This document shows, in pieces, positions 10,214 to 20,160 of a stretch of 64,000 nt of DNA; positions within the stretch are counted from its first letter, which is position 1; each line of letters opens with the position of its first letter. This DNA is from Companilactobacillus suantsaicola (GTDB lineage: Bacteria > Bacillota > Bacilli > Lactobacillales > Lactobacillaceae). A model generated the notes under the pieces. The model made no database searches, was not told the DNA's origin, and was given only the letters and a program-made list of their open reading frames with translations. The DNA lies in contig NZ_RKLY01000009.1 of the NCBI RefSeq assembly GCF_004745525.1, positions 22,710-86,709 of the forward strand, given 5' to 3'. The position numbers and the translations under genes were made by a program.

Positions 10214-10909
10214 ATGATTGGAACATTTTTTAACGTCACGATGATCTTGCTAGGCAGTTTTGCCGGCAGTTATTTCAAAAAGGGGATTAAACCTGCTTAT
10301 AATGAGATTCTGACTCAAGCTTTGGGGCTGGTTGCCATGGTAGTCGGAATCAACGCCGTGGTGCACAATATGCCAAAAAGCCACTATCCGGTACTATTCA
10401 TCGTTAGCTTGGCTATCGGTGGCGTGATTGGACAATGGCTCGACTTGGAAAAACATTTTGACAACTTGGTCGGTAAATTTTCTAAACCAACCACAGATGG
10501 GAAAGCAAATTTGGCCGAAGGATTGGCGACTGGGATATTACTCTACTGCATCGGCTCGCTGTCAATTTTGGGACCAATTCAGGCCGCACTGAATAGGGAT
10601 TATACCTTCTTGTTTACCAACGGAATGCTCGACGGAATCACCTCGATTGTCTTGGCATCAACCTTTGGATTAGGGATGGCCTTCGCCGCCGTAGCAGTCT
10701 TCTGTTGGCAAGGGAGCATTTACTTAATTGCCATGTTGCTACAAAATTCCATCAACACCGATATGATCACCGAGTTGACTGTAGTTGGAGGGATTTTGAT
10801 TTTGGCCTCAGGATTAGGATTGTTGAATATTAAGAAAATCAAAGTGCTGAATCTGTTGCCTTCGCTGTTGGTGCCGATTGTTGTGGTTGCTGTTTTGGGG
10901 TTGTTTTAA
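10214..10909 (+). CDS. DUF554 (YdfK-like) membrane protein
   Basis: A 231-residue integral membrane protein with about six to seven helices. The start MIGTFFNVTMILLGSFAGSYF, GGVIGQWLDLE and the segment TGILLYCIGSLSILGPIQAAL are characteristic of the DUF554 family, a group of putative transporters of unknown substrate. Length is normal. A strong GAGGGGGG site precedes the ATG and a terminator follows the stop by a few bases, so it ends its transcript. It sits at the left border of the defence island. Confidence 0.85.
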   Translation: MIGTFFNVTMILLGSFAGSYFKKGIKPAYNEILTQALGLVAMVVGINAVVHNMPKSHYPVLFIVSLAIGGVIGQWLDLEKHFDNLVGKFSKPTTDGKANLAEGLATGILLYCIGSLSILGPIQAALNRDYTFLFTNGMLDGITSIVLASTFGLGMAFAAVAVFCWQGSIYLIAMLLQNSINTDMITELTVVGGILILASGLGLLNIKKIKVLNLLPSLLVPIVVVAVLGLF

Positions 10910-10916
10910 AAAATGA

Positions 10917-10948
10917 AAAAGAGCTGGATTAAAGTCCAGCTCTTTTTG
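10917..10948 (+). terminator. Terminator after the DUF554 gene
   Basis: AAAAAGAGCTGGA / TCCAGCTCTTTTT hairpin, stem of about 11 bp, followed by TTTTT. Confidence 0.85.
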
Positions 10949-11035
10949 TATGGATTTCTATAATTTAAAATCATTTTTAAAATTTCTACCCTGTTATACT
11001 AAACATATAAGTAAGTGTTTCTCTGGGGGGAAGTT

Positions 11036-11959
11036 ATGGATTATAAAAAGTTAAAATTGAGTAAGCACGGTTTGCCGACATGGGATTCTTTAATGCCGTT
11101 AGTTCTGAAGTATACAAATGAACATGGAGCAGTATCAAAGTCTTCGATAACATTTGATGTGGCAAATTCTTTAGAATTACCTGAAAATTTGAGAAATTTA
11201 GTATCCTCCAAATATCCAGATGACGTGCTAATTGAAGGACGAGTGGGCTGGGCTGTTAGTGATTTATTTATAGGAGGAGCTTTGGAACGACCTTCGAGAG
11301 GAATTTATCAGATTAGTCAATTGGGAAAGAAACTCCTCGATAGTGGGGAAGAAATTACTAGAGATAAAGTACATTCTTTACCTGCCTATGTTCAACATCA
11401 AAAAGAATTAAATGAACGTAATAAGAATATTAATGAGGATGATTCAGTAGATGAAGTTGCTGAATTATCCAATAAGGTCACTAGATATAATAATGAAATT
11501 GCTTCTAATCTGTTAAAAAAAATTCAAGAATCAAAGCCAACTTTTTTTGAAAGATTAGTTGTCGATCTCCTTTCAAAAATGGGTTATAAAGGTCAAAATG
11601 GTTCAGCTGAAGTTACTCCTCCAACAAACGACGGTGGAATCGATGGAATAATTAATCAAGATCCATTAGGAACTAACACGGTATATATTCAAGCAAAAAG
11701 GTATAAAAATGATAATGTAGTTCAAAGACCAGCAATTGAGGGCTTCTATGGCGCTTTATCGAGTAAACATGCTGATAGAGGAGTGTTTATAACAACTTCT
11801 AAATTCTCCGACGGAGCAAAAGAAACAGCAAAGAATTTCTCAATTGTTTTGATTGATGGCATTCAATTAACAAATTTGATGCTGCAATATCAAGTTGGGG
11901 TACAAGTTAAGAGACATTTAGATCTATTTGAAATTGATGAGGATTTTTTTGAAGAGTAG
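11036..11959 (+). CDS. Mrr-like type IV restriction endonuclease
   Basis: A 307-residue protein with an N-terminal Mrr_N winged-helix part (about residues 8-110) and a C-terminal Mrr_cat PD-(D/E)xK nuclease. Catalytic signatures are DGGIDGII (about 198-205) and QAKRY (about 218-222), with FFERLVVDLLSKMGY heading the domain. Mrr enzymes cut DNA carrying methylation they recognise as foreign. I used the ATG at 11036 because GGGGGGAAG lies just upstream; a GTG at 11015 has no such site. It is a one-gene unit closed by a terminator, next to a type I system whose own methylation it must tolerate. Confidence 0.88.
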   Translation: MDYKKLKLSKHGLPTWDSLMPLVLKYTNEHGAVSKSSITFDVANSLELPENLRNLVSSKYPDDVLIEGRVGWAVSDLFIGGALERPSRGIYQISQLGKKLLDSGEEITRDKVHSLPAYVQHQKELNERNKNINEDDSVDEVAELSNKVTRYNNEIASNLLKKIQESKPTFFERLVVDLLSKMGYKGQNGSAEVTPPTNDGGIDGIINQDPLGTNTVYIQAKRYKNDNVVQRPAIEGFYGALSSKHADRGVFITTSKFSDGAKETAKNFSIVLIDGIQLTNLMLQYQVGVQVKRHLDLFEIDEDFFEE

Positions 11960-11964
11960 TTATA

Positions 11965-11998
11965 AAAGCGATTAGACGGATTGTCTAGTCGCTTTTTT
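11965..11998 (+). terminator. Terminator after the Mrr-like gene
   Basis: AAAAGCGATTAGACGGA and TTGTCTAGTCGCTTTTTT form a hairpin with a 13-bp stem followed by a T run; it separates the Mrr gene from the hsd operon. Confidence 0.85.
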
Positions 11999-12124
11999 GT
12001 ATGCAATAAAAGAAAAGTGGGTAATCTAATGACTAAAACTCTGGAACTGCGTAAGTTCTACAGTTAAACTGGACATAATAGGATTTTTATATAGTTTTTT
12101 AATTGACAAAGTGAGGGAGAAAAT

Positions 12125-15094
12125 ATGGCTCTGTACAAAACGAAAGGGGAACTAACTTTTGAAAAAGAGTTCGTTGAAACTCTGACTCAAAATGGATGGA
12201 CGTATAACAAAAAATTAGATAATGCGACACCAAAAGACTTAGAGAATCATTTTCGTGAAATACTAAATCAAAATAACTACAGTGCTTTAAATGGGGTAAA
12301 GATAACAGACACCGAAATGAGTGAAATTATGCGAAATATCGGTGGGAAAACCCCAACTGAAATGAATGAGTTTTTAACTGGAAATTATGAATCTGTACTC
12401 AATATTGCTCGAGAGAATCCGGAATTGGGAACAATGGATTTGAAATTATTTTGGCGCGATGCGATAGCTGGTGGTCAAATGCGTTACGAAGTTATCAGAC
12501 AAGCAATCAGACCCGGAAAAGAAGATTCTCCAGAAAATGTTAATCGACGTTTTGATGTAACGCTATTGTTTAATGGCCTACCATTAATTCAAATTGAAGA
12601 GAAAAAAGTCGATGTCAGTATCAAAGAAGCATCTAATCAAATCGTGAAGTACAAGTCTGAACATAAGTATGATGGGCTATTTTCAGCCGTACAAATTTTT
12701 GTGGCTTTAAAAGAAGATACGGCCCGCTATTTTGCTAATGAAAAAAGTGCTGATTTATTTAATAATAAATTCTTTTTTGAATGGTTAGATAAGAAAAACC
12801 ATCCAGTACATAACTGGAAACAATTTACAGAAGATTTTTTGAGAATTCCTATGGCACACAATTTGATTAGTAATTATACCGTTGCTGACGGGGATGCTTT
12901 AAAAGTTTTGCGTCCTTACCAAATTCATGCAGTGAATGCTGTTCGTGAAGCTTTTTCAAAGCATGAGGATGGTTATGTCTGGCATGCTACCGGTTCTGGC
13001 AAAACACTTACAGCATATAAAATAGCAACTTTACTACAGAGAAATCCTAATAATCAAGTGATTTTTTTATCTGATAGAAAAGAATTAGATAATCAATCAG
13101 GAAAGAACTTTAGCAAATTCTCTAGTAATAGTGACGATACTATTTTTGAAACTAATAATACTGGAGAGCTAATCAGACGACTTAGAAGTTCAAAACCTGG
13201 TGTTATAACGACAACTATTAATAAGATGAAAATAGCCGTTGAACGAAATGAAGAAGCTATCAACACTGGTCATAGAGAACCTTTAGTTAATGTGATGAAA
13301 AAACGCATGGTATTCATTGTTGATGAAGCTCATAGATCACAATTTGGTGAAATGCAGAAAGTTATTCGTCAGGCCTTTCCAAAACAAAATTGGTATGGAT
13401 TTACGGGTACACCAATTTTTGAGTTCAATAAAACACCTCAAGATCAAACTACTGAAAGTCAATTTGGACCTGAACTTCATCGGTATAACATCGGGAATGC
13501 TTTAAGTGATGGTGCTATTTTGCCGTTTAATTCCGAATATGTCAGTTTAATGCAAGTTACGAATGAACGTACGGGTGATGAAGTAGAAGAAGAACAAATA
13601 CCTGATGAGGCATATAACAGTGATGAAGAAATTGCGCAAAACTATCGTTTGAAAGTTGTGAAATGGATTATCAAGAATTGGCGTAGAAAATCAGAAAAGA
13701 ATCAATTTAACGCCATTCTTGCAACTGTAGATATCAATCAGGCCTTAAATTACTATCGATTGTTTAAAAAGTTAGGGCAAGAAGGTAAGCATAATCTAAA
13801 AATTGCATTGACTTATTCCATTAATGAAAATGGTGATACTAATCAGAAACAACGTTCAGGATTAGCTGAAGCGATGAAAGATTATTCGATTCGATATGCT
13901 GGTTCAGAAACAGCTTTTTCTTTAGAGAACGTGGGTGTTTATATTGATGACGTTGCGAAAAGAACTGCTCGTACAGAAGCACAATATAAAAACTTGCCAT
14001 CAGATAAGGAAATTGATTTAACGATTGTAGTTGCTCGTTTACTGACGGGATTTGATGCTCCAAGATTAAACACTTTGTATTTGGATAAATTACTGCAATA
14101 TCAAGGATTGATTCAAGCATTTGCTAGAACTAACCGTGTCTATGATAAAAATAAAACGCAAGGAAACGTTGTTATGTTTAGAAGACCCAAATTAATGAGG
14201 GAACGAACTGAAGATGCGTTTGAAAAGTATGCAGGTGAGGGTTCATTTAAGAAAGTCTTTCGACCAGGATTCCACGAAATGGAAGATTCTTTTAAAGAAT
14301 CTGTTAAAGATTTGAAAGAATTTACTCCTACGCCTGAAGTTGCTAATGATTTAACTAAAGGTACTGAAAAAGAACAAGTTGATTTTTTAAAGAAATTTAG
14401 GAACTTATCTAAAGAATTACAATACATTTCTTCTTATTCTGATTTTGATTGGGATGAGCATGCCGATGAATATGGTATGACTAGTGAGGAATTTGGTTAT
14501 TTTCAAGGTGCATTTAAAAATATTAGGGATAATTTAAAACAACCTCCAGATAATGATTCAGATCCAATCTCGTTGAAGTACGACTTTGACGATGTAGTGA
14601 TTACAGAACTTGTTATAGACAAAGAATACGTCTTAGGATTGGCAACTAAATACTTGTTGGACGTTGGAAATTTATTTGCGGCAGATGAATTTAATCAAGC
14701 AGCTGATAAATTTGCTAAAGCCGGAAATCGTCAAGAGGCTGAAAATATTCGTGAGTTTGTGTCTGAGGAAAGAAAACGTGGAGATATACCTGCAAATTAT
14801 GATGCTAGAGCTAGTTATGCACTTCATCAAAGCAGAAAGAAGCAACAAAAAATAACTAAATTTGTCAATGAATATGGTCTTAATGAAGAATTATTTAATC
14901 GTTTGGTAACGGAATATGAGGCTACGGGTGAGTTCGGACATGAACAGGCTTTGAAACAAACAGCTGATATTAATGTCGCTAAAAATAATGGACATGAGTA
15001 TCGAAATGTGTTGAGCTTTAAAGGTTCAGTTCAGCGTGCTTGGAGAAAATTCATCAAAGAAGATTTAGCACCATACATTGCAGGGGAGAAATAA
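12125..15094 (+). CDS. hsdR: Type I restriction enzyme, HsdR subunit
   Basis: A 989-residue motor and nuclease subunit of a type I restriction-modification complex (R2M2S). The N-terminal PD-(D/E)xK nuclease is seen at FDVTLLFNGLPLIQIEEKK. The SF2 translocase has Walker A HATGSGKT (about residues 286-293), the DEAH box VDEAHRS, GFTGTP and the late motif QAFARTNRVYD. A helical C-terminal part contacts HsdM. Length is typical. The hsdM start follows the stop by five bases, so hsdR-hsdM-hsdS form one operon, probably from a promoter in 12000-12120 (TTGACA at 12104 is seen but no clear -10). Confidence 0.95.
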   Translation: MALYKTKGELTFEKEFVETLTQNGWTYNKKLDNATPKDLENHFREILNQNNYSALNGVKITDTEMSEIMRNIGGKTPTEMNEFLTGNYESVLNIARENPELGTMDLKLFWRDAIAGGQMRYEVIRQAIRPGKEDSPENVNRRFDVTLLFNGLPLIQIEEKKVDVSIKEASNQIVKYKSEHKYDGLFSAVQIFVALKEDTARYFANEKSADLFNNKFFFEWLDKKNHPVHNWKQFTEDFLRIPMAHNLISNYTVADGDALKVLRPYQIHAVNAVREAFSKHEDGYVWHATGSGKTLTAYKIATLLQRNPNNQVIFLSDRKELDNQSGKNFSKFSSNSDDTIFETNNTGELIRRLRSSKPGVITTTINKMKIAVERNEEAINTGHREPLVNVMKKRMVFIVDEAHRSQFGEMQKVIRQAFPKQNWYGFTGTPIFEFNKTPQDQTTESQFGPELHRYNIGNALSDGAILPFNSEYVSLMQVTNERTGDEVEEEQIPDEAYNSDEEIAQNYRLKVVKWIIKNWRRKSEKNQFNAILATVDINQALNYYRLFKKLGQEGKHNLKIALTYSINENGDTNQKQRSGLAEAMKDYSIRYAGSETAFSLENVGVYIDDVAKRTARTEAQYKNLPSDKEIDLTIVVARLLTGFDAPRLNTLYLDKLLQYQGLIQAFARTNRVYDKNKTQGNVVMFRRPKLMRERTEDAFEKYAGEGSFKKVFRPGFHEMEDSFKESVKDLKEFTPTPEVANDLTKGTEKEQVDFLKKFRNLSKELQYISSYSDFDWDEHADEYGMTSEEFGYFQGAFKNIRDNLKQPPDNDSDPISLKYDFDDVVITELVIDKEYVLGLATKYLLDVGNLFAADEFNQAADKFAKAGNRQEAENIREFVSEERKRGDIPANYDARASYALHQSRKKQQKITKFVNEYGLNEELFNRLVTEYEATGEFGHEQALKQTADINVAKNNGHEYRNVLSFKGSVQRAWRKFIKEDLAPYIAGEK

Positions 15095-15099
15095 AAAAA

Positions 15100-16707
15100 A
15101 TGAGTGAAGATACATCGAAAACATTGGAACAAGCATTGTGGAATTCTGCTAATGCATTGAGAGGAACCATGGATGCAAGTGAGTATAAAAATTATTTGTT
15201 AGGTTTAATTTTTTATCGATTCCTCAGTGATATGACTTTAAAGACGGTTATGGAAGCGACTGGTGAAACTGGTGATCCGATTGAAGTTTATAAAAAATAT
15301 TGGGATGAACAACAGGAAGATATTAAGAGTGAACTATATGGAGCTAATGGATATATCATTGAACCAAATGATTTATTTGATTCAATGGTTATTAGAATCC
15401 AGCATCATCAATTTCAAATTAGTGATTTGAAACAAGCCCTATTTAATGTTGAACAATCGGTAAAGGGACATTCTTCTGAAGAAGACTTTGAAGGCCTTTT
15501 TTCTGATATAGATTTAGATTCTAATAAATTAGGCAAAAATCCTAGTCAAACTATGAATGACGTTATTACATCATTAAAAGACATTAATTTTGACAATGGT
15601 CGTGATGTTCTGGGTGATGCATATGAATACTTGATTAGTGAATTTGCCTTGAGTGCTGGTAAAAAAGCTGGAGAGTTCTATACGCCAAGATCTGTTAGTG
15701 AAATTATCGCACGCATTGTTTCGATTGGTCATAAAGAAGGTGACACTCAAATACGTAGTGTTTATGATCCAGCTATGGGTTCGGGCTCTTTGTTGTTAAC
15801 AATCGCTGATCAAGTGACTGATGATCAACCAATTAGCTATCATGGACAAGAGTTAAATAATACAACTTTTAATTTGGCTCGTATGAATTTGATGCTTCAT
15901 GGAGTAAGTTATGAAGATATTTATGCTCGTAACGGAGACACGCTAGATGTTGATTGGCCTTCAGATGAGCCATATCAGTTTGATGCTGTGGCAATGAATC
16001 CACCATATTCTGCACATTGGGATAATAATCCCGGACGTTTGAGTGATCCTCGTTTCCGTGATTATGGAAAATTGGCTCCTAAAACAAAAGCTGATTATGC
16101 ATTTCTATTACACGGACTATATCATTTGAAGCCGACTGGTACTATGGGAATTGTTTTGCCTCATGGTGTCTTATTTCGTGGTGCAGCTGAGGGAACTATT
16201 CGTAAAGAATTAGTAAATAAAAATCAAATTGACGCTGTTATTGGATTACCAGCTAATATTTTTTATTCAACAAGTATTCCAACTTTAATTATGATTCTAA
16301 AGAAAAATAAAACTAATGATGATATTTTGTTTATCGATGCCAGTAATGAATTTGAAAAAGGTAAGAATCAAAATAAACTAACTCAAGAGAATATCGATAA
16401 GATTGTTAAAACTTATGAGAATCGAAAAGATGTTGATAAGTATGCACATGTAGCATCAATTAAGGAAATTCAAGAAAATGAATACAATTTAAATATCCCT
16501 CGTTATGTCGATACTTTTGAACCTGAACCGGAGATTGACTTAGGAGATATTACTAAAGAGATTAAAGAAAATAATAAAAAAATTATGGAAAATAAAAATG
16601 AGTTGCTTTCAATGATGAAAGAACTCACTTCTTCTGATGAGAAAACTCAAAATGATCTTGATGATTTTATCTCTATGTTGAGTGACGAGGTGAATAACCA
16701 TGGATAA
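15100..16707 (+). CDS. hsdM: Type I DNA methyltransferase, HsdM subunit
   Basis: A 535-residue N6-adenine methyltransferase. The SAM-binding motif I is DPAMGSGSLL (about residue 223) and the catalytic motif IV is NPPY (about 299-302). The N-terminal HsdM_N helical domain and a C-terminal coiled coil (KENNKKIMENKNEL) that packs against HsdS are recognisable. I chose the ATG at 15100, which has GGGGAG ahead of it; the frame is open further upstream inside hsdR but without a ribosome binding site. The end overlaps hsdS by eight bases, suggesting translational coupling. Confidence 0.95.
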   Translation: MSEDTSKTLEQALWNSANALRGTMDASEYKNYLLGLIFYRFLSDMTLKTVMEATGETGDPIEVYKKYWDEQQEDIKSELYGANGYIIEPNDLFDSMVIRIQHHQFQISDLKQALFNVEQSVKGHSSEEDFEGLFSDIDLDSNKLGKNPSQTMNDVITSLKDINFDNGRDVLGDAYEYLISEFALSAGKKAGEFYTPRSVSEIIARIVSIGHKEGDTQIRSVYDPAMGSGSLLLTIADQVTDDQPISYHGQELNNTTFNLARMNLMLHGVSYEDIYARNGDTLDVDWPSDEPYQFDAVAMNPPYSAHWDNNPGRLSDPRFRDYGKLAPKTKADYAFLLHGLYHLKPTGTMGIVLPHGVLFRGAAEGTIRKELVNKNQIDAVIGLPANIFYSTSIPTLIMILKKNKTNDDILFIDASNEFEKGKNQNKLTQENIDKIVKTYENRKDVDKYAHVASIKEIQENEYNLNIPRYVDTFEPEPEIDLGDITKEIKENNKKIMENKNELLSMMKELTSSDEKTQNDLDDFISMLSDEVNNHG

Positions 16708-17929
16708 AAAAATGGTACCTGAAGTACGTTTTAAAGGCTTTACTGACGATTGGGAACAGCACAAGTTAAAAAATGAATTATCTTTATTAAAGGATGGGAC
16801 GCATGGGACTCATAAAAATGTAACAAACGGTCCATTTCTTTTAAGTGCAAAGAATGTTAAAAACGGGAAAATCATAATCACGGATGATGATCGAAAAATA
16901 TCTTGGGATGAATATCATTCGATTCATAAAAAATTTGAATTAAAGAAGAACGATGTTCTATTGACAATAGTCGGATCAATTGGTCAGAGTGCAATACTAA
17001 AGAATCCCTATGGAGTTACATTTCAAAGAAGTGTTGCATATCTTAGACCCAAGACAATGATTCCGTACTTTCTTGAAATATTGATTCAAACAAATAGATT
17101 TCAATCGGATCTTAGAAGAAATCAGGTTGTATCAGCTCAACCAGGAATTTATTTAGGAGATCTTTCAAGATTTAACATTTTTTTGCCTGCAGATATCTCT
17201 GAACAAGAAAATATAAGCGATGTGCTATATAAGCTTGATGGAATTATAACTTTACAACAACGGCAGTTAGACCTATACACAAAACTAAAAAAAGGACTAT
17301 TGCAGAAACTATTTCCTAAAGACGGGGAAAACGTGCCCGAGATTAGATTTGCTGATTTTCATGATGATTGGGAACTTCGTAAGTTAGAACAATTGATTGA
17401 AAAATTTATTGTTCCAATGCGGGATAAACCAAAAGAATTTAGTGGCAATATACCTTGGACTAGAATTGAAGATATAGAAGGTAAATATTTATCAAAATCT
17501 AAATCAAATAAATTTGTTTCTATGGAAACTATTAAAAAAATGAATTTAAAGATTATTCCTAAAAACTCTTTGATTGTTTCCATAAGTGCAACGTTTGGTG
17601 TTGTCGCAATAGTTACGAAGGATTTAGTTACGAATCAAACTTTTATTGGCCTTTTTCCAAAGAAAACAATAACTCTAGATTTCATTTATGCATTATTTCA
17701 AACCCCAAATGTAAGACATGAACTAAAAAGAGAATCGGCTGGATCAACAATTTTTTATATTTCAAAAGATAAAATCAAAAAAATGGAAGTAATAATTCCT
17801 CATTTAAAGGAACAAAAACAAATTGAAAAAATAATAATACATACTGATAATTTAATTATTCTACAGCGAATAGAGTTGGATAAACTAAAATCAATTAAAC
17901 AATTTCTTTTACAAAAGCTTTTCATCTAA
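16700..17929 (+). CDS. hsdS: Type I specificity subunit HsdS (expressed copy)
   Basis: A 409-residue specificity subunit with the standard layout: short N-terminal conserved part (PEVRFKGFTDDWEQHKL), first target recognition domain (TRD1) to about residue 180, central conserved region with LQQRQLDLYTKLKKGLLQKL, TRD2 starting at DDWELRKL, and a C-terminal conserved coiled coil ending LLQKLFI. Each TRD reads one half of a bipartite site. It is translationally coupled to hsdM. A perfect 126-bp stretch covering the central conserved region and a 19-bp stretch at the TRD1 border recur inverted in the cassette at 18988-20179, so this gene should be reshuffled by inversion. Confidence 0.93.
   Translation: MDKKMVPEVRFKGFTDDWEQHKLKNELSLLKDGTHGTHKNVTNGPFLLSAKNVKNGKIIITDDDRKISWDEYHSIHKKFELKKNDVLLTIVGSIGQSAILKNPYGVTFQRSVAYLRPKTMIPYFLEILIQTNRFQSDLRRNQVVSAQPGIYLGDLSRFNIFLPADISEQENISDVLYKLDGIITLQQRQLDLYTKLKKGLLQKLFPKDGENVPEIRFADFHDDWELRKLEQLIEKFIVPMRDKPKEFSGNIPWTRIEDIEGKYLSKSKSNKFVSMETIKKMNLKIIPKNSLIVSISATFGVVAIVTKDLVTNQTFIGLFPKKTITLDFIYALFQTPNVRHELKRESAGSTIFYISKDKIKKMEVIIPHLKEQKQIEKIIIHTDNLIILQRIELDKLKSIKQFLLQKLFI
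16750..16768 (+). repeat. Inverted repeat IR1, left copy (TRD1 border)
   Basis: The 19 bases TTGGGAACAGCACAAGTTA recur exactly, inverted, at 20161-20179. They encode WEQHKL at the start of TRD1. Recombination between the copies would invert about 3.4 kb and exchange both TRDs of hsdS in frame. Confidence 0.85.
17250..17375 (+). repeat. Inverted repeat IR2, left copy (central conserved region)
   Basis: These 126 bases, from the codons for LQQRQLDLY to the DDWE at the border of TRD2, are identical base for base to the reverse complement of 19536-19661. Recombination here would invert about 2.4 kb and exchange TRD2 only. Confidence 0.95.
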
Positions 17930-17931
17930 CA

Positions 17932-17975
17932 AAAAAGGCAAACACAATAACCCAAATTATTGTGTTTGCCTTTTT
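17932..17975. terminator. Bidirectional terminator between hsdS and the recombinase gene
   Basis: AAAAAGGCAAACACAATAA pairs perfectly with TTATTGTGTTTGCCTTTTT. It lies between convergent stops and gives both transcripts a T run. Confidence 0.9.
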
Positions 17976-18900
17976 ACATTAGTTGAGCCATTTGACGCAT
18001 TATTTTTTCACTATCTTGTGTTTCTAACTCTTGAATAATGTGTAAGTAAGTATCTTGGGTAGTAGTCATATTAGAGTGTCCAAGCCTTTTTGCAACACTA
18101 GCAATCGAAACGCCGGCAAACAAAAGAATTGAGGCGTGAGTATGTCTTAATCCATGAACGGTTATTACTGGAACTTCTGCTCGTTTACAGAGAACTGTTA
18201 AACGATTATTTATAGTTGAATTAAAAACTCTTTGTTTAATGAAGATAGGTTTATCTTTTGGCAAACCTTTAATCATTTGAGAAAACTGCATAGCAATTTG
18301 CCAATCCAATTGAATTTTTCTAATTGACGAAAAATTTTTGGTTGGTTGGAAATTTCCTATTGTTGATCGGTAATTCCAAGTTTTATCAACGTTCAACAAT
18401 TGTTTGGAAAAATCGAAATCATTTGGCGTAATTGCTAGAGCTTCAGCAAACCGCAATCCTGTTTTTGCGACTAATAAAATGTACCAATCCCAGTTCAATT
18501 CTGTTCCCAAGTCGAGCTGCCGAATTAATTGCTGTAATTCATATTGATTTAAGAATTTGGGCTTCTTATTCCTAGGTTTTTTTCCCTTAATAATAATTTT
18601 TCGAGTCGGGTTCTGTTTGATTAATCCCTCGTCAACGGCATCCATAATCGCACTTTTCACTTGATGATGAAAATCCTTGGTTGTCTGTTTTTCATGTTCC
18701 AAAGCATAATCATTAATCAGTTTTTGGTAACTTCGACGATTCAAATCACTCAATTTTAATTCAGGAGCTAATTTAATGATCCACTTTAAACTCATGTAAT
18801 ACTTATCCAGTGTGACTGACCTAATTGCATTCACTTTGTACAACTCAATCCACTCTTCATAATATCTGTAAAATAATTGTGATGATTTAGTTCTGGACAT
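17974..18900 (-). CDS. Tyrosine recombinase of the invertible hsdS locus
   Basis: A 308-residue phage-integrase-family recombinase. The N-terminal core-binding SAM-like domain covers about residues 10-95 and the catalytic domain about 115-295. Catalytic residues read as R150 (TGLRFAEA), H249 and R252 (HGLRHTH), H275 (GHSN) and the nucleophile Y285 (TQDTYLHI). It sits inside the segment bounded by the hsdS inverted repeats, so it turns round with each inversion. Comparable recombinases next to paired hsdS genes, as in the pneumococcal SpnIII locus, drive TRD shuffling. No phage genes lie nearby, which argues against a prophage integrase. Confidence 0.92.
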   Translation of the reverse strand: MSRTKSSQLFYRYYEEWIELYKVNAIRSVTLDKYYMSLKWIIKLAPELKLSDLNRRSYQKLINDYALEHEKQTTKDFHHQVKSAIMDAVDEGLIKQNPTRKIIIKGKKPRNKKPKFLNQYELQQLIRQLDLGTELNWDWYILLVAKTGLRFAEALAITPNDFDFSKQLLNVDKTWNYRSTIGNFQPTKNFSSIRKIQLDWQIAMQFSQMIKGLPKDKPIFIKQRVFNSTINNRLTVLCKRAEVPVITVHGLRHTHASILLFAGVSIASVAKRLGHSNMTTTQDTYLHIIQELETQDSEKIMRQMAQLM

Positions 18901-19535
18901 AGAAAAAACCTCCGAATAATTTATATGGCATCTAATTTTGTGCCATTATTTATTATCCAGAAGTTGAAATTTAAAACATCAGTTTTGTTAAATAAATAGT
19001 TTTTGTAGAAGATATTTCTTTAGAATTTTCATTTCTTTTAATTTGCTTTGTTCAGATTCAATATAATTATCAATATTCTGCAATAAATTTCCAATTTGAT
19101 TTTGTTCCTCATAGCAAGGTACTCGTATCGTTTGCTTTAGAAAATCACTTGAAACAAGATTTGTCATCATTGTTGCATGTGTAGTAGCTTTTCTAAGAAT
19201 ATCTCTCATGAACAATTCGTCATGTATTGCATATTTCCAATATATTAAACCATGAGAATCCAAATTAATTGGTCTAAATACATCAAATACATGTGAAACA
19301 ATCCCGTCGCCAATTGTATTCTCAACGAATCTGCCAAATTTAAAATTTTTACTTTTGTTTCCTTCGAAAGCTATATCTCCAACTCTGAAAATATTATAAG
19401 TCTTCATATAATCGACTTTTGAATCCTGATTATCATTTTTGAAGTACATTTTTGCAACCGAAATGATCTTATCACTACCAAATGATAAATCATTTTTTTC
19501 AGTCTCTTTTTTATAAATTTCATTGAACTTATGAT

Positions 19536-19661
19536 GTTCCCAATCATCATGAAAATCAGCAAATCTAATCTCGGGCACGTTTTCCCCGTCTTTAGGAAAT
19601 AGTTTCTGCAATAGTCCTTTTTTTAGTTTTGTGTATAGGTCTAACTGCCGTTGTTGTAAAG
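19536..19661 (-). repeat. Inverted repeat IR2, right copy
   Basis: Exact reverse complement of 17250-17375 over 126 bp; the flanking sequences diverge at once on both sides. Confidence 0.95.
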
Positions 19662-20160
19662 CAATAATAACATCTAAATGTTTAAATAATATCCCTATAT
19701 TTGTTTGTTCATTTTCTGACGCCGGAAATTTAATAATCATTTCTTTAAGGGCCGTTCCAGAAGTTAATGCTCTTGTCGTCATGGAACTTTTTTTGATCAT
19801 CTCTTTACGAAAATGTTCTGTGAAAAAAATATAACTTTTAAAAAGATTGTTTAAAGGATCATCTCCAATAGCACGTCCTCGTAATACGAAGCCACTAAAA
19901 ACTGTGCAATCAGGTACACCAAGCATTACAGATGGATAACCAATTTCATTAATCGTTTCAGACGTTCTAGTAAAGAAGATATCTCCCTGTTTAATTTCAT
20001 GATTCTTTATCTCTTTTTCAGTCAGTGTCACACGTCCCATTAGCATGTCCGGCATCAAGATTCTATTGTGAAATACATCTACAAAATTTACTATTGGCAC
20101 ACCAGAACCAAAAAAAGCTTTTTCTTTGTTCAATCCATTTTTAAAATTATAAAACTCCCC

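Noticed and set aside
12030..12068. Twelve-codon frame (MTKTLELRKFYS) before hsdR
   Set aside because: Very short, weak ribosome binding site, no recognisable leader-peptide function; could be chance.
17974..18900. Tyrosine recombinase as a sign of a prophage or integrative element
   Set aside because: No phage, conjugation or tRNA-attachment features lie nearby, and the gene is enclosed by the inverted hsdS repeats.
20133..20133. TTG at 20133 as a true start for the second hsdS
   Set aside because: It would cut off the first part of TRD1, lacks a good ribosome binding site, and the frame continues upstream exactly to the IR1 repeat. A startless cassette explains it better.
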